Below, in pieces: positions 26,301 to 41,300 of a DNA stretch of 64,000 nt. The notes under the pieces are model-generated. The model was not told the DNA's origin. It saw nothing but the letters and a program-made list of their open reading frames with translations, and made no database searches. The DNA is taken from contig CAIIXF020000010.1 of assembly GCA_903813345.2 (NCBI GenBank), forward strand, positions 10,100,349 to 10,164,348, written 5' to 3'. Position numbers and translations under genes: made by a program. Origin of the DNA: Owenia fusiformis (taxonomy: Eukaryota > Annelida > Polychaeta > Sabellida > Oweniidae). How positions within the stretch are numbered: the first letter of the stretch is position 1; each line of letters opens with the position of its first letter.

Positions 26301-29300
26301 GAGTTTTTGCTGATTTCCTTTTACAAAATTATCACATATAACTACTGTTAACAATAACATAGGCTTTTTCAACAAAGTACACCTGGAATTATTTATAAAG
26401 CTACTAAATAGTTAAAGTATGAAAACTCAAAAACACCATTCAATATGATACAAAGTATTATCGCGCGCTAACTTTTCTTCAGACATTCAAAATGGCTGAC
26501 ATGTCTGGGCTAACAGGTCCAAAACCTAATCAGATGTAGAATGAAGTGAGCTGAACAAGATGTTAAAGTTTTAAAAGCAACTGTAAAGCCGTTTTTCTTA
26601 AAGTTTGCAGACAAGGATTTTAGCATTTGACCTCAAAATGGCCGACTGGAAGTAGCTATCGAGTTAATTTTTTTTCATCCACATCTGTATGCACTCACAA
26701 ATTATTCCTGAAAATTTGAAGGTGATACCTGTAGCGGTTTTGGAGAAAACTGCCGGACGTACGGACGGACAGACAGACAACCAGACAGACAGACGGACGG
26801 ACGGACGGACGGACGGACGGACGCGCCTAGGACGACAATATGGCCCCACACTATGTGGTGGGGACATAATAAAAGTCACAAATCTCCCATTGTCTTGCAT
26901 ATAAAAACTGCTTGAAAGGTCTCGTTTTTTGTAAATAGCATTGTATAGCATGTATTACAACAAGTAACAAGCATAAAAATTGTCCAATTCAAAAAATCTA
27001 AGGGAATGACAAAAAACATGAGGGTTGATTTCATTGGTTATCGAAAACACCCGGACCTGACTCAGTTCCATATTTACCCTGGATTTAATTTTCTATCATT
27101 GATAAATCCGTTCTACATGGCTGGAAGATTTTGATAAATCTAAATTAGGTGAAAAATCTCAATTAAGTTACCAGGGACCATGTAGTGTCAAGATAATAGC
27201 CAAGTTATTTGCCAAAAATGATTTGGAAATTAGATGAAGTGATTTATTCACTCTTTGAAAGTTAGATTACTGATGCTGAGTCAGATTTTATCAAGTAAGA
27301 TTTAGATGTTCTTTTCTGAGATTAATGTACATGTATTTTCCAGTGCAAGCACTTAATTTCATTTAAAAATAGTACATGCACTTTCAAAATTACAAACACT
27401 ACATGATTAAGTGGGATGAATAATTCGATCTGAAAGATAAATTACATTACAATAATTCTCCCTTTCACGGTTTGCTCTTTGAATCAGAACGTCTATTGCT
27501 CAGTGAAAATCCCCATGTTAAACCTATGAGGGAAAACAAACATCATGGGAAATAATTTGACCTTATAAGGAAAGATTTACGCGTCTCCTCTTTTGAAGAG
27601 GGAACAACGATTTTGAGAATTGATTATGATACTGGATCGCAAAAACTGTACAATAGCAGTCTAAAAGAAAACTCACGTCATTGCCTAAAATAACGTTCGA
27701 ATGATGCGAGAGTTGACATTCAACAGGAAACTAGAAACGTTTTGTTACCAATGTAATTTTTTTACTGCTTAATGAATAGTGAATGACAGTCACATTGAGT
27801 TTCATAAGTATGAAAATAGCTTGACATCTTAATATTTCAAGGTAACTCATTTGAAAACTAATGGCGGTGATTGAAATTTTGATGTAAAGATAAAACTTAT
27901 GTAAAGAACTTATGATCGGACATAAGTATGATGTTACTTTATTACCTTGAAGATTTTTCATCTGTAGTCATCTTAATTTTGCTCACAGTTAACCTGTTAT
28001 TTTAATTAAACGAGACAATATCATTCAGACTTCAGACAAAAAATTATAGATAATAGGCATATTACATAAATCAGTTTTAGGAATTTGATAGTGTGTGATT
28101 CAATAGCAAGTGTTTTTTCCTGCTCTTTTGAAACAAACCCGCTTCATCTGACTATGGGTGGTCAATGATAATGGGGTATCTTAATTGGCTGTGTAAGTTT
28201 TGGGAATCTTTGGTTGATACAATGTCAAAATAAATCATTGACATTTGATGTATCATATTCGCTAAGCAACCAAAGTATGATCCTAAGTAGCCCGCCCACA
28301 CATTGAGGGGTGATTACTGACCACAAATTCTCAGATCATTTTTGGTTTATTTTGATATTAATTTTAGTCACATCATTATAAATATTTATGTTGTGGCCTA
28401 GTTAGATATGTCTACTGGTGTAAATTAGGGTTACTCAATCTTAAAAAATTTTCTACATGTGGTCATTAATGAATGCCAGCATTTATTTTTAAATTATTTA
28501 TTTTTAATTGGGTTAAAATTGATATGATGTCTAGCATTCTACAAGGATACATTCACCACGAAATCTAGAATTTTTCAATTTTTTCTGTTTAATCTAAAAA
28601 ATGGTTTATGTCTGACTCAGCAACGACACTTGACTTCAGTAAACATTTACTTGTAAAAAGTGGATGACTTGTGAGAAAAATATCAAACTGATCATTTTGA
28701 AAAAGCAAAAACTGTGAAAATGCTGAACAATACCAAGGAATAAAATAAACAAGCATGTAGCTAATACTTTGAATTGTGCAGAAATCCTAAAGAATCAAAC
28801 ATTTCTATCGAATTCTGGAGATAAATTGCAAAGAACAAGCCTGATGGGAGTACGGTTTAGAATTGGGATAAATCATGAACAAAGCAGTGTTGAAACAGCA
28901 CACTCTTGAACAAGTGGGGAAAATTCTTAATTAATAACATTGAAAGATATTACCAAAACTATTATAGAAAAACTGTTATACAAAAGTGCCAAAGTGCAAA
29001 ATCAAAAACCATTATTTTCAGAAAATGTTGACATTAGATGTCTTTGTATCTTACTATTTTACCAAGCCTCTTACTGTGTACATTCCTTGTAAATTTCCCC
29101 AATACAAAAGGACATAAAATATATTTGAGCAGCCGTAAATAGCCTGAACTAAAACCAGCAGCAAAACCAATTCAATATAAACTAATTAACCTGAAAACTT
29201 CCAGAATTTATCTAGTTTATTGCTGTAAACCACAGATTACATTTTATTTTATTGCAAAAAACAATGTGTAAACATCAAGTTGCACCAGCTGGGTAATACA

Positions 29301-32300
29301 GGAGCACTTTAACTAACTATGGCCTGATCATTTTACCCTGTTACCCTGTACACCTGCCTGATATATCACAAGTCCCTGGCAATGGAATTGTATTGGTGGG
29401 TCCCTACCTCTGTGTCATAGGTCCTAATACTTACAGGACCATGTAGATGTGTCTTTATTAGAGGAGTTGAGTACTCAGAAATCCTTAACTCCGATATTTA
29501 CATATTGCAAATGTAAGACCCATATTCTTTTTTAGAACTGTTTTTGTAACAAATCTGAATGTGCCAACAAGACATAAAGCAATTTGTTTATACTGATCAA
29601 TCAAGAATAATTTATAGTTAGCGTTTATCACCTCAAGTAAAAACCTATGCAGGTGGAATACATTCTTTACATAAAAAAGCTCAGTTTTGAAGGTGTTCAA
29701 CAACATATAGGATCATCAGACTTTAAAAAATGTGTTAGACTTCTGACATGTTCTACTTGACATTTTTACTGTACAGCTTGAGCATCATGTGACATAACAC
29801 ATTTAAGCTCTAAAATTCAGATGTAGACAATATATGCGATATGAAAGAATCTTACATAAAGAAAATAAATATGATATATAAATTCCCAAAAGGATGATCA
29901 GTCAAAAATAACAAAAATGTTTTGAACTTGAAATGTACTTCATTTTTCATCTATGAAAATGTTTCAACTGCCAAGTGAAAAAATCATATTAACAGTATAA
30001 CAGTAAAACCTGAATATTTCGGAGCCATTTCTTTTTAATCTGCCACAACTAATCGTGTTTAAAAAACCTCAAAATGTGAGCCCTTTTCAATGTGAACTCC
30101 TTTGGTCAATCCAAGAGATGTTTACATTTGTATTGGACAGATTTAACTATATGTATCTTCAGAGATAAAAGTCAGGAATACTAGAGGCTACTAGAAGAGG
30201 GACTGAGAAATTAAAACTCTGCCTGCCAAAATTCCTGATGTAAATGCCTTAACAATATAATATTAAGGCATTGTTACTCCATGTTAAGTTAACATGGAGT
30301 AATTTTTACATGGGGCTCATTTGGTGTTTTAGAGGTTTTCTGCACCAAGTTTTGTGATAATTTTTCATGGATTTTTTTAGAAATGGATCATAAAGAACAT
30401 AACAGTTCATTCTAATCATCTCGGATCATTCATCTTCCACAGAATGGAACTCTTAGAATGGAACTGATAGAATGCTATTATTTATCATAACCCATTTGTT
30501 GATCAATTTTGAGATTAACACAAAAAATAAAGAGACGGCTTTAAATTCTTGTCAAAGGCAAAAAAAGTAAAATCATCACTAGAGAAAATGGCAAACAGTT
30601 ATACTTCCACCCTGCAGATCAGCTTCAGCCCTGTGATATAGCACACATGTTATGATGAACAATGGCCAATTAAGTTAAACACATACTAAGATCTGCAGAA
30701 AGTGGCTCATTCAAAACTCATTTTTCACAACTTTTTTTCAATAGAAAAAACAGGTGATGGCAAGTGGGGTGGATCAAGGATCGAGTTATACTGCTACTGT
30801 GAACATGACATTAGTCATCTGAAATGTTAACGTATTTTACAAAAAGGGTTGCCAAAAATATTTCTATGAAGAAAATGGAAAAATGAGTAAAATTGAAGAA
30901 ACTACAATGGACCATTTAAAAAACAGACTGAATCAAATATAGAATCTGATAAACCAAGACTTATAAGGGTGCAAGGCAAAAAACACAAACCAGCAAAAAA
31001 TAAACTACATGTATATGAGATCAAGAGGAATGTCTTATTTCAAGAAATGTCACTTTGTGGTTACAAGACTTCAATGTATTGGTTCCTAATTCCCATGCCA
31101 TATATTCAACAATGACACAAATGACATACATGTACAAACAATTGATGTTAATGGGAAAATAGTGGTGCTAACATTTAATTTTATATACCAAGTGTAACAC
31201 TATGTTTGCAATACAAGTACTTGCAATCCAATTTGTAGTATAGTGCACAGCATTAGTAGTAAATGGCAAGTGTAATGTAGTGCATGACAAGTGCAAAAGT
31301 CTAATACATGAAGTAGTTCAGTATAGTAGTTCAGTGCATGAGAAATGTAGCTTCTATGCATGGTATGTGTAGTAGTCTAGTGTATGCTATATTAGTATAC
31401 AGCAAGTGTGGTAGATTAGTGCATAATGTATGTAGTAGTCTAGTGCATGATAAGTGCAAAAGTCTGATGCATGAAGAAGTCTAGTATAGTAGTTTTGTGC
31501 ATGACAAATGTAGCTTCTATGCATGGTATGTGTAGCAGTCTAGTGTATGTTCTATTAGTATTCAGCAAGTGTGGTAGTTTAGTGCAAAAGTATATGTGAA
31601 AGTCTAGTGCATGACATGTGTATACATTTGGTGTATGGAAAGTGTAGTATTCTAGTGCATGGATGACATGTACATAAGTCATATGCATGACATTTGTAAT
31701 ATCCTCATGCATGGCATTTGTGGTATTCTCATGCATGACATGTGTAGTTTTCTAGTGCATGACATTTGAATTAGTCTTTTGCATGGCATTTGTAATATTC
31801 TCATGCAAGTACATATATTCTCATGCAAGTGTTCTCATGTAGTATTCTAGTGCATGGCATATGTAGTAGTATAATGGATGGCACTTGCAGTATTCTCATA
31901 CATGACCCATGAAAAAGTCTATAGTACTTTAGTAGCACTGCACCACTATTGTCATGTGGAGTATCTTGCCTTGTTCCCTGTAATGCAATGCAATTATTAA
32001 CATAAATGTGTTTCTCACAAATGGGAAATATTGGTAGAAAGCAACCAGTGATTATAAGTTCTGACACAAACTGAAGTTCTTGATGGTATTCATTATCCCG
32101 ATAATATACCTTCATTTTCTTCAGAAATTTTGGAGTGATATGTAAAAGAGGGTAGCTGCTATTGTAAAATGAGTATTTATATTCACTACTTCATCACCCC
32201 TCTAGTCCTAATCTCTGCTAAGGATTCTGAATCCCTACCTAATGACCTGCTAAGTACTTTTGTGAAACAGTAAGCTAGAGACACAATCAAGAGTGGATTC

Positions 32301-35300
32301 TTGTACTGTATTTGTAAACCATGACTTCACTTGTCATGCCGACTGGCTGGAACGGAGATTAGACTCAATGATTAGACGCAGAAAATCTCAGTGATTCAAT
32401 TAGAAGGGAATTTATTACTACAGCTACTTGTTGGCAAATCAGATGTAACTTCTGACAACAAGAAGTTTTTGGATTCAGTGCAAATATTGGAGTTCAAAAC
32501 AATTTAGGACAGAAAAGAAATGATTCAAGTTTAGATCCAGTGGGAAAGGTGATTTTTATCATAATAATTAGTACTTGTCAAATCCCGGATATTGACTTCT
32601 GAACTAAAAGGTATGAACATATTGCATAATGTTAGGAAACTGATTAATTTATGACTCGATCGGAAAAAATATGCAATAGAATATCAGTTGTACTTGAAAA
32701 AGACTTACGTGTACATTGCGTAAGTTTCAAAACTGGCCAATGGTCATATTTCATTACAAACCAGTTGGATGCGGAAAATTAAATTAGTATTCGAACAGGT
32801 TGTCAAAACAAGTCATATAAAACTTCTTACTATTGAGGTAATATACTCTGGACACTGGATAAAATAAAATAAATACTGAATAAAAAACATTTGAATTCTA
32901 AAATCTGAAATCTGCAAGCTATTGAAAAGTACTGGGAGCATTTATATGCAACGGGCAACTCAGTGCTAAGTTTGGCACACAGACTGTCAACACCAGGTTA
33001 GAAGACGAGGAAGTATTAGACTCCCACATCCACTAAACACAGTATAATACAATGGGATTGTGGATTATATGTATTGGAGAAATGATGTTTTATGATTGAT
33101 CACTAGTGGTGGCTAATTTATACAGATATATTTTGAGAATATCTATTTTGGTAGTGTACAAAAGAAGACTGGAGTTGGTTGTTATGTTTTAAAGGAAACT
33201 GGTAATATTATTTTCCATATAACTTAGAATTTGGGCAGTAAGAGAAGATTCGAAACTGGCTACTATTGCAGATTAAGAAAGTATAAAGTTTTGATAGAGT
33301 ATAGGATACAGGAATATTCTCAGTTGTGACTTTATCTTTCAAATGGCTTGCACAACTCAAGCAAAAAACTGAGAACTCTTCAAGTGGAGTATATAGGATA
33401 CCAGAGGACTGAAGAATAAGAATGGCTTGCCCAAGTGAGTGTATATGCTCCTGGAACAGCACTAATGCCACAACTGACTGCTCTTCAATGAACCTGTATA
33501 CAATAAATGGTGACAATGTTGACAATTCAACAACTTACCTGTAAGTGAATTTTGATTTTAATCAATCATACTTAAAGGAAAAATCTCAAGATTTTTATAG
33601 CATTATATTATGTATACTGTGAAAAACATTAAATGCACAGAAATCTTCAATTTACGTCCAGTATAAAATTGCAATTTCAGGACTCCACAAATAAAATTTT
33701 TTATTCTGGCATGAATTGAGGCGCTTGTAAAAAACGCGAAAACTGGATACCCGAAACGAAACAAACGTACAAATCTGTGAAAATTGCTCCCACAAATTTG
33801 ATGGTTTTACAGTTGGAGATTGTTATTCAGCACTTTTGATTTGTTGATTGCAAATTTCCCTCACAATCATGATCTCATTTATACATGAAGCACATACCCG
33901 ATGACATCATTAGATGATAGGTTAAGTTGATCAAGACTTTTTAGGGGTAGGGTACTATTTAGCCTTCTATTTCACTATGAGGATGATTTATATTTCACAA
34001 AATATCTCTCTTCAATTTAAAAAAAAATCCAAATATCTTGCACTATATTAGAGCTTTTGACAACAAGTGCTTTCAATGCTTTTCTCACTAATTCTTCTAT
34101 TATTTTCTTACTCTGTTAAATTTCAGTTCATGGTCACCAAGTTGGCAAGAAATATCACTCAAAGTTGTAGTACATTACATGGCATCAATCTAATTTCAAG
34201 TGAATCCTTTTATGTCAGCTTAATTTAAAGCACTGATTGGATATTATGAATCTTAATTACACAATCTTGTTATTAACAGATAATGGTCTTGATAGATGCC
34301 ATTTTAACAGTAATGTGATGTGTATTGATGGGGAGATTTTCTCAGAGGAGTGTCGTAATTAATTGATGACATAAGCAAGGTGCCACATATCCAAAGTACA
34401 ATTAAGTTTCATGATAAGTAATGGAAGTTCTATCCCCAAATGAACTGCACAAGTATTAAGAAGGATAGGGTAACTGTTGTAGAATATATCAATTTCAGAA
34501 TTTAACCAAGTTCTGATTATGGGAAATTTTCTGTCCTTTAAAATCATTTAATCAGTCTTTTTTCTGTGATTTTGCCATACCATACCATACCATACCATAC
34601 CATACCATATCATATCATATCATATCATATCATATTATTGCATACATTACCATACACATCATATCATATCATATCAGGCCCATAGCCAGGGGGTAGTTCA
34701 ATGGGTTCGATTTTTGGCTATTTTTGGACCAAAATTGTCAAAAGTCACCCCCCCTTGAAATTTTCAAAAAGTGAACCCCCCTTGGCAAATCCTGGCTACG
34801 GGCCTGTCATGCCATACCATACCATACCATACCATATCATATTGTATTATAGTATTGCATACATTACCATACACACCATATCATATCATACCATACCATA
34901 TATCATTTTTTATAATGAGAATGTTTGAGAATTCGAAATAAAACTCCATGTGAAATATGAATTAGATTTCCCTAGTTTATAAGTACATTACAATAAAACT
35001 CCATGTGAATTAGATTTCCCTAGTTTATTAGTACATTATCCTCAAATTGACCATTTTAAGCATCTAAATCAAACCTTGAGGTATAACCTATCACATCTCA
35101 CCACACACGAATCAATTGATAAATTAAATGCATGAGAGAGCCAAAGCAAGTTCAACATGTCAAAATCAACTTGATATTGAGAAACATTGTTTTATTTTAG
35201 TCTTTATCATAATTAACAGTTTGTTAAGCTATTCCTAGAACTTGTAGCATTTGAGTCGAGCAGAGTGATAAGGCCACTTCATATCAATCCCCAATCACTC

Positions 35301-38300
35301 TCAGGCCAAGAAATTTTAGTCCAAAATCGTGTATGTGTTTGTTTGAAGAGTTGAAAACTAGCTAAAAATAGCGCTAAAAATAACAAAAGGTAATCAACCA
35401 AGAAAAATGGTATGTTTAACAATTAAATACAAGATAAATAAGGGTGGCTTTGCTAAGATATGGCCCATTTTTCTTAATAATACTTAACTAGTTGATTATA
35501 TTTAACACAAACATTCAGAGATTTATGAATATACTATAGAATGGCATAATCCAGGGTCTGTAGATTTTTTTCATTCTCGAAAAAATGACTTTTAATCATG
35601 TGTTATCTTTTGTTGTTTTAGTTCTTTTTAGAAAGAAAAAAGGTCTTTGGCTATTGGCATGATATCTTGAAAGGAAATTGTGATCAATACCATTTTCTGA
35701 TATATAAAACACCTAATTTATCATAATCTTTAGAAGTAGAAATCGCTGATAGTATATAGGAACTCAGATAATACTTCTTCCATGTTAAATTTTGTGATAT
35801 TGAGTATGGGGCCTGGCATTTTGATTTCAATGGTTCAGGTCATCATCCGAAAGCATTATATGAAACAACAGGAGGGAACTCAAGAGTGCCATACATATTG
35901 TAATCAGAGCATGAAGAATGATAGTAACTTTTATTATCGTATGATCTGTAAAATGAAGCCTTCTGATTGGTCAGTTCTTGTGCTGTACCAATCTGTATTG
36001 CTACTGAGATTGTCCCCGTTGATCAACTCCGTCGCAATACAGAAAATATTGGTACGGAGAGGACAATCTCAGTAGCAATACAGAGGATCACACGATAAAA
36101 ACGTTATTGAATGATTTGAAGTTCAATACAGGATATATTCTGTCTCGATATTCTGTATTGGCACTCGACTACGTCTCGTTCCAATACGGAATTTCTCGAG
36201 CAGAATATATCCTGTATTGTACTTCAAATCATTCAATAACTTATAATATCATAACTGATAAGTCTGTAATTAGTAATGCAGTACTAACTGTACTATGAAA
36301 ACCATAAAAAAAGTTTCAATTTTCAATATCATTTCAAATTGTGTACAATGACCTGACTTTAACTCATGTTGTACTGCATTATGGAAATCAGAAAAAACTT
36401 ATTCCAAATCATCTACCATCATGTGACCTTATAACTCAATTTTAAGTCCAGATATGTTTGGATGATAAAAAACTATGCAATAAAAACCTTATTTTTAGAC
36501 TTTATGGTGTTAACAAATTAGTCTGGCTGAAATAGGATGATGTCAATGAGAGCTAATGAAACTGGAGAATTCAGACATTTCCATCATAGTAAAACATGTG
36601 TCGATCATTTCCAATTCGGTCTTGAAATTGTATTTGCAAAAGAGTCTTCAGATTCAAACTGAGACATCATTATTTTAAAGTTCTTCAGTAAGCGTGTGTT
36701 AGCCTCCCTTCTCCCCTCAGTCAAACAGACATAGGAGGGGATTATCCTGAAACTTGTCCAAAACCATCTGTTTATCAATTACCATTAAAGATTTACTTTA
36801 TTTATTCACTTTGTCCAGAGTCACGAAAATACCTTCATAAATTTCTTTCATTAGGATACGATTAGCCATTTGGTGTTAAAGTAAATGATTTGCAGGCTTG
36901 TCTATATCCCTTCTCCATTGAAAAGCTTGCTACAAAGCATACAAATAGACTAAAACGAAGAAAACTGGTAATTGGACAACACAGATTTCACAAATACAAA
37001 AACAAACCACTAAATACAACATTACATTAATGAAGGTTATCATTATCTGTTTGTTTTCAATAATACTAGAGTTTACATTTAAAAGCATTTAGAGGTAAAT
37101 ACACTGTTACTGTCACAACATCCTATGATCTCTTAAATAAACTTCCATATTAAATAAATTTGTCTTGGGCAAATGTCTCATTTTCAACACATGTATATTG
37201 TATTGTCTGTCTGCATAGGATAATAGTTCCACGGTTTTTTGCAGCTTTATATGGTGCCTGGATTTGATAAAATAGTTTCAACAAATAAAGACTGGTGATG
37301 TAATTAAACTCCACTAACATCTGGTGTGTACAAGTACTTTAAATCATAAGTACAATGAGACCTATATACCTTAATTAAAGCCCATGGGCTGTAAGGATGA
37401 CAGCAACAAGGCACAAAGTGAAATACATTATCGTGCCTGTGAATAGTAATTTCAAACAAGTAAATGAGACAAGTAGGCAGGGTAATAAGAAAGATTCAGA
37501 TATTAGTTAAAAGCGACAAGAGACATCTGTGAATTTGAAACATAATCAAAAGGGCTGGCATAACTGAGCAAAAACTTAATATATTCGAGAAATATTTTCC
37601 CAATGAAATTAATAGCAAAGTGCACAAATATTTTAGTTTTTTCAAAATGGCAGACAAGATGTACAAAACCATCCATGGTCAAATGGTATTTCACTTCATT
37701 CCATAGCTACTGTATAGCAGTGATTAGCCAGATCTCAAAGGATGTTGCAAAGCTGACCAAATCTTCATAAACCATAAGTATTGACAAGCAACAAACTCTG
37801 AAAACGGAACTCATACATTAGTTGATTCACTAGATATCATGCACATTGAAACAGGTCAAACGTGGGATACCACTAGTACAGTACTCTCCAAGCATGCCAA
37901 TATAAAAATGTGTTGAGAGAACAATTTGCACCTCATAACATTATATTAACTTTATAACTAACAAAACATTAAAATGTGGTTAATCACAGTTGTACTTGGG
38001 TGTGATAAAAGTATGAAGTTCACAATTTTCATCTGGTCTTTCCTTTGCAAATTGATCATCTTATTTGGCAAAATATATTTGATTATTCATTTTATGAGCA
38101 TTGTGAGATATCACAGCCTTTTATCAGTTTAACTTCTAATTATCGCTAGTTTGAAAACTAACAGAAAGATGCAATGAATATCAGAATAGTTTATAATCAT
38201 TTATGATTCATTTGGAAAAAAAATCATTAGGTGGGTGTTGGCTTATCAAAAATATCATGGATTATATTTTATTTTATTCATTTCTTCATCATAAGAACTT

Positions 38301-41300
38301 TATTTCAAATTATCAACAATACAAATACAATTAATGAGCTTTCTATGAATATATTATAAGCCACTTCATATTACTATACTTTATTCAGAATAATTCATCC
38401 ATCAATATTGTTCTTACATTTTATTTAATCTGCAAAGGTTGTAGGGATATTCTGCATTAGAAACAACCCTGAATCAGTTCAGTCAGTCACACTACACTCT
38501 GACAATTACGCATAATTTCACAGTATTGATACAGATTGATCTTACAGGGTCTATAATGTTGCTTTAATAGTCTCATTTTATCATGTTCCATGGGAGTCTG
38601 AATATGAAACGAGTGTCATGATTTTCTGATGTACTAGATCAAAGAAATATCTCTAATTTAAAGTGACAGTAGAAATAAGTGAAGGGAAATTTGAACCAGT
38701 ATCAAGGATTCAGAATGATATTACCAATCAATCTTCATGTGAAGTGATAAATAGACTAACTTGCTTTTGATAAATTAATATGCGCATGGACATGATTAAT
38801 AACAAACTCAAATTATTGGCCAAATCAATGATAAAAGCCCTCTCCTTAAATTGACCAATTGCACACTTGAGACATTCCTCTAGACAATTTATTATATCAT
38901 TTCTATCATGACAACCAGAACAATGCACCCATGGGTGGATTTAGTCAGCTAATATAGCTTATTCTGCAAGTTTCTAACTTTTATCTGTAGCAGATTAGAC
39001 CTAACAATTTGAGATGTAAAGGGTATTTTTAAGAATTTATTTTTTATTAAGAACTTTGCTATGATATCATTAGCCACAATTTTCAAGTGCCTACTTCATT
39101 CTTGGACATTTAAACACATTAAGCAAAACTTTTTGGTAAAGTCTATCAAATTTTATATTTTGTACTTTGCTTTTATCATTTTAAATTGATTTTTTGCCAG
39201 CTTGTGACCTTTGAAAGACCCTGGTGAAGCTGAGAGCAAGTCTCTATGACATTACCACAGTAACACAATACTTTTTGTTCTCACCATTCCAAGTCATGCC
39301 TATTTCAGAAAATTAGAATTGTATGGAAACATTGACATGATTTTTGAAAAAACAGTTTTTAACATTTTATACTCAATTTTACATGATACCTTCTAATTCC
39401 TTTATGAATGGAAATCAATGAAAAATGTGAATTATGCACAGACGTTAGAGGCTTTAATTTCACTATCTTCATAAGCCAGGCTCAAGGTTGGTGAAAGTTG
39501 AACAATTAAGACATTTGAAATATGGTTTTAATAAGCCGTATACACGATGTGAATAACTTTTTACGAAAATATGACAGGTAATCCATCATTGTTAGTAGAA
39601 TAAAAGAAATGCACTGATATTTCACTTGATCTTGACAAGTAGAAATATTGTACCCAGCTAGTGTCTGTGACTCAATATTTCAATACCATAATGTACTAAG
39701 AACCTGATCATTGTCAAGTTCACAACTTTCCTTCTCAAGATAAGTCCAAGATTTATTGAAAAAGATCCACAGTACACCTACAAAACAGCACGTTAGTTAG
39801 GAATTACATGCAGTTACAAAAATGATAAGTGTTTTAGATTTTTCGGAAAAGTGGAATATAGAAAACAATAAATATTTAAAATCTGATCCCAACTCTTTAG
39901 ATAGATCTATGAAGGACTGCTCATTGATAAACATTCACTATATGAAGCAGTTCAGAACAAGAGAAAATTATGTGATGAGAGATGGCATGTTACATTCAGG
40001 GTGTTCTTTCTTCCTTTCACCAGACCCCTAATTAATTACTCAAAGAGTTCCCTGTCTACTCGGGAAATGACATCATTTGCTTGAAAGTTCAAATTGTGAA
40101 ATTCTTGGCACAATTTCTTGCAATTTGTAAAACACCCATCCTCCTAAGCAGGTGTCCAGAATCCGTACCTCCTTCTCCCCCCCCCCCCCGCTATAAGCAG
40201 TTAGCATTTCCCCGATTAAGAACTCGCAATTTGATTCGCTGTCGCAACTTTGCGACAGCAATCATGTATACGTCATAGGCGCATAATTAGATCACGTGAT
40301 TCAGTTTAATCGGACGCTTCCAACTTTTTTGGTTATAGCAGGGGGTAAAAAGAAAGAAGATATTCTGAATTTGGAAGCCCTGTGATCGGAGGATGTAAAA
40401 CACCACACATTTGATATTTACTTTGATGAAAATGAAATTCGGTGTGATGTAATAAATCCATGGGAATCAAAAATCAGCAGAGGCAAGGAAAAAGTAACAT
40501 CAAAACTGGATAAAATGCGATTTGAAATGACATTAATGAATCTACTTGGCAAGTCATGCTCATTTATCAGCTTTACCAGAAGACTTCTCAAATGAGCTTA
40601 CGTGACTTTCCTGTTCCTCATAGGAAACCATCATCATAGTACTATGGTTCAACGTCAATAGAGAGACTGATCTGTAATTAAGTGATGACTTTGACAATGG
40701 CCTTCTGATGGCATCCATTACACATATATGTATTGTAATTGTTACTGAGAATAGTGCATTAATGCTAGAGGCCCATTTGGTTCTGACATCTTTTAAATAT
40801 TTTTAAATTGTTCCTGTTTTTTTACTGTCATATAAGACTATAAGGAAAGAGTCTCAATTTTCAGCAATGCATCCATGCTGAAATGGGTCTGACATTTGTA
40901 GTATTCCCTTTACTATGATAAGGAATAGAAGTATAACCTCAATGGAAAAACTGATGAATTATCCCGTATTTGGCCGTGAGGTACATAAAACAGGTTTTTA
41001 AAACATATTATTTATATCAGCCCCATAATACATTAAATATATGGATTAAATACATTGAGATTAAATAGTATTGAAACCGTGGGAGCAAAAATATTTGATT
41101 TCCTCATTAACACAAATTGACTACGACAAAGTCAAGGCAATTTTTACCCTTGAGTGTGATATAAATTGTTTTTAAAAGAGTGAAATGTCTCAGTTGCCAG
41201 GGATAGGGAAATGTGTAGTGGAGTTCCATGTTCCCTGTTGGAATTGTAAATTAGGCCATAAGAAGCAGATTCTTTGTTTTGCGTCCTGGCAAAATCCAAA

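Noticed and set aside
26664-26951. Pro/Ser/Val repeat proteins on both strands (RPSVRPSVRLS; TDGRTDGRTDG)
   Set aside because: Translations of the (ACGG)n microsatellite of the pearl-like element.
31440-32115. Minus-strand His/Thr-rich frames (MHENTTNAMHEDITNVMH)
   Set aside because: Driven by the minisatellite GTGCATGA-type units.
33208-33525. 105-codon minus-strand open frame
   Set aside because: No recognisable family, signal or splice context. An open frame of this length is expected by chance in 64 kb of AT-rich DNA.
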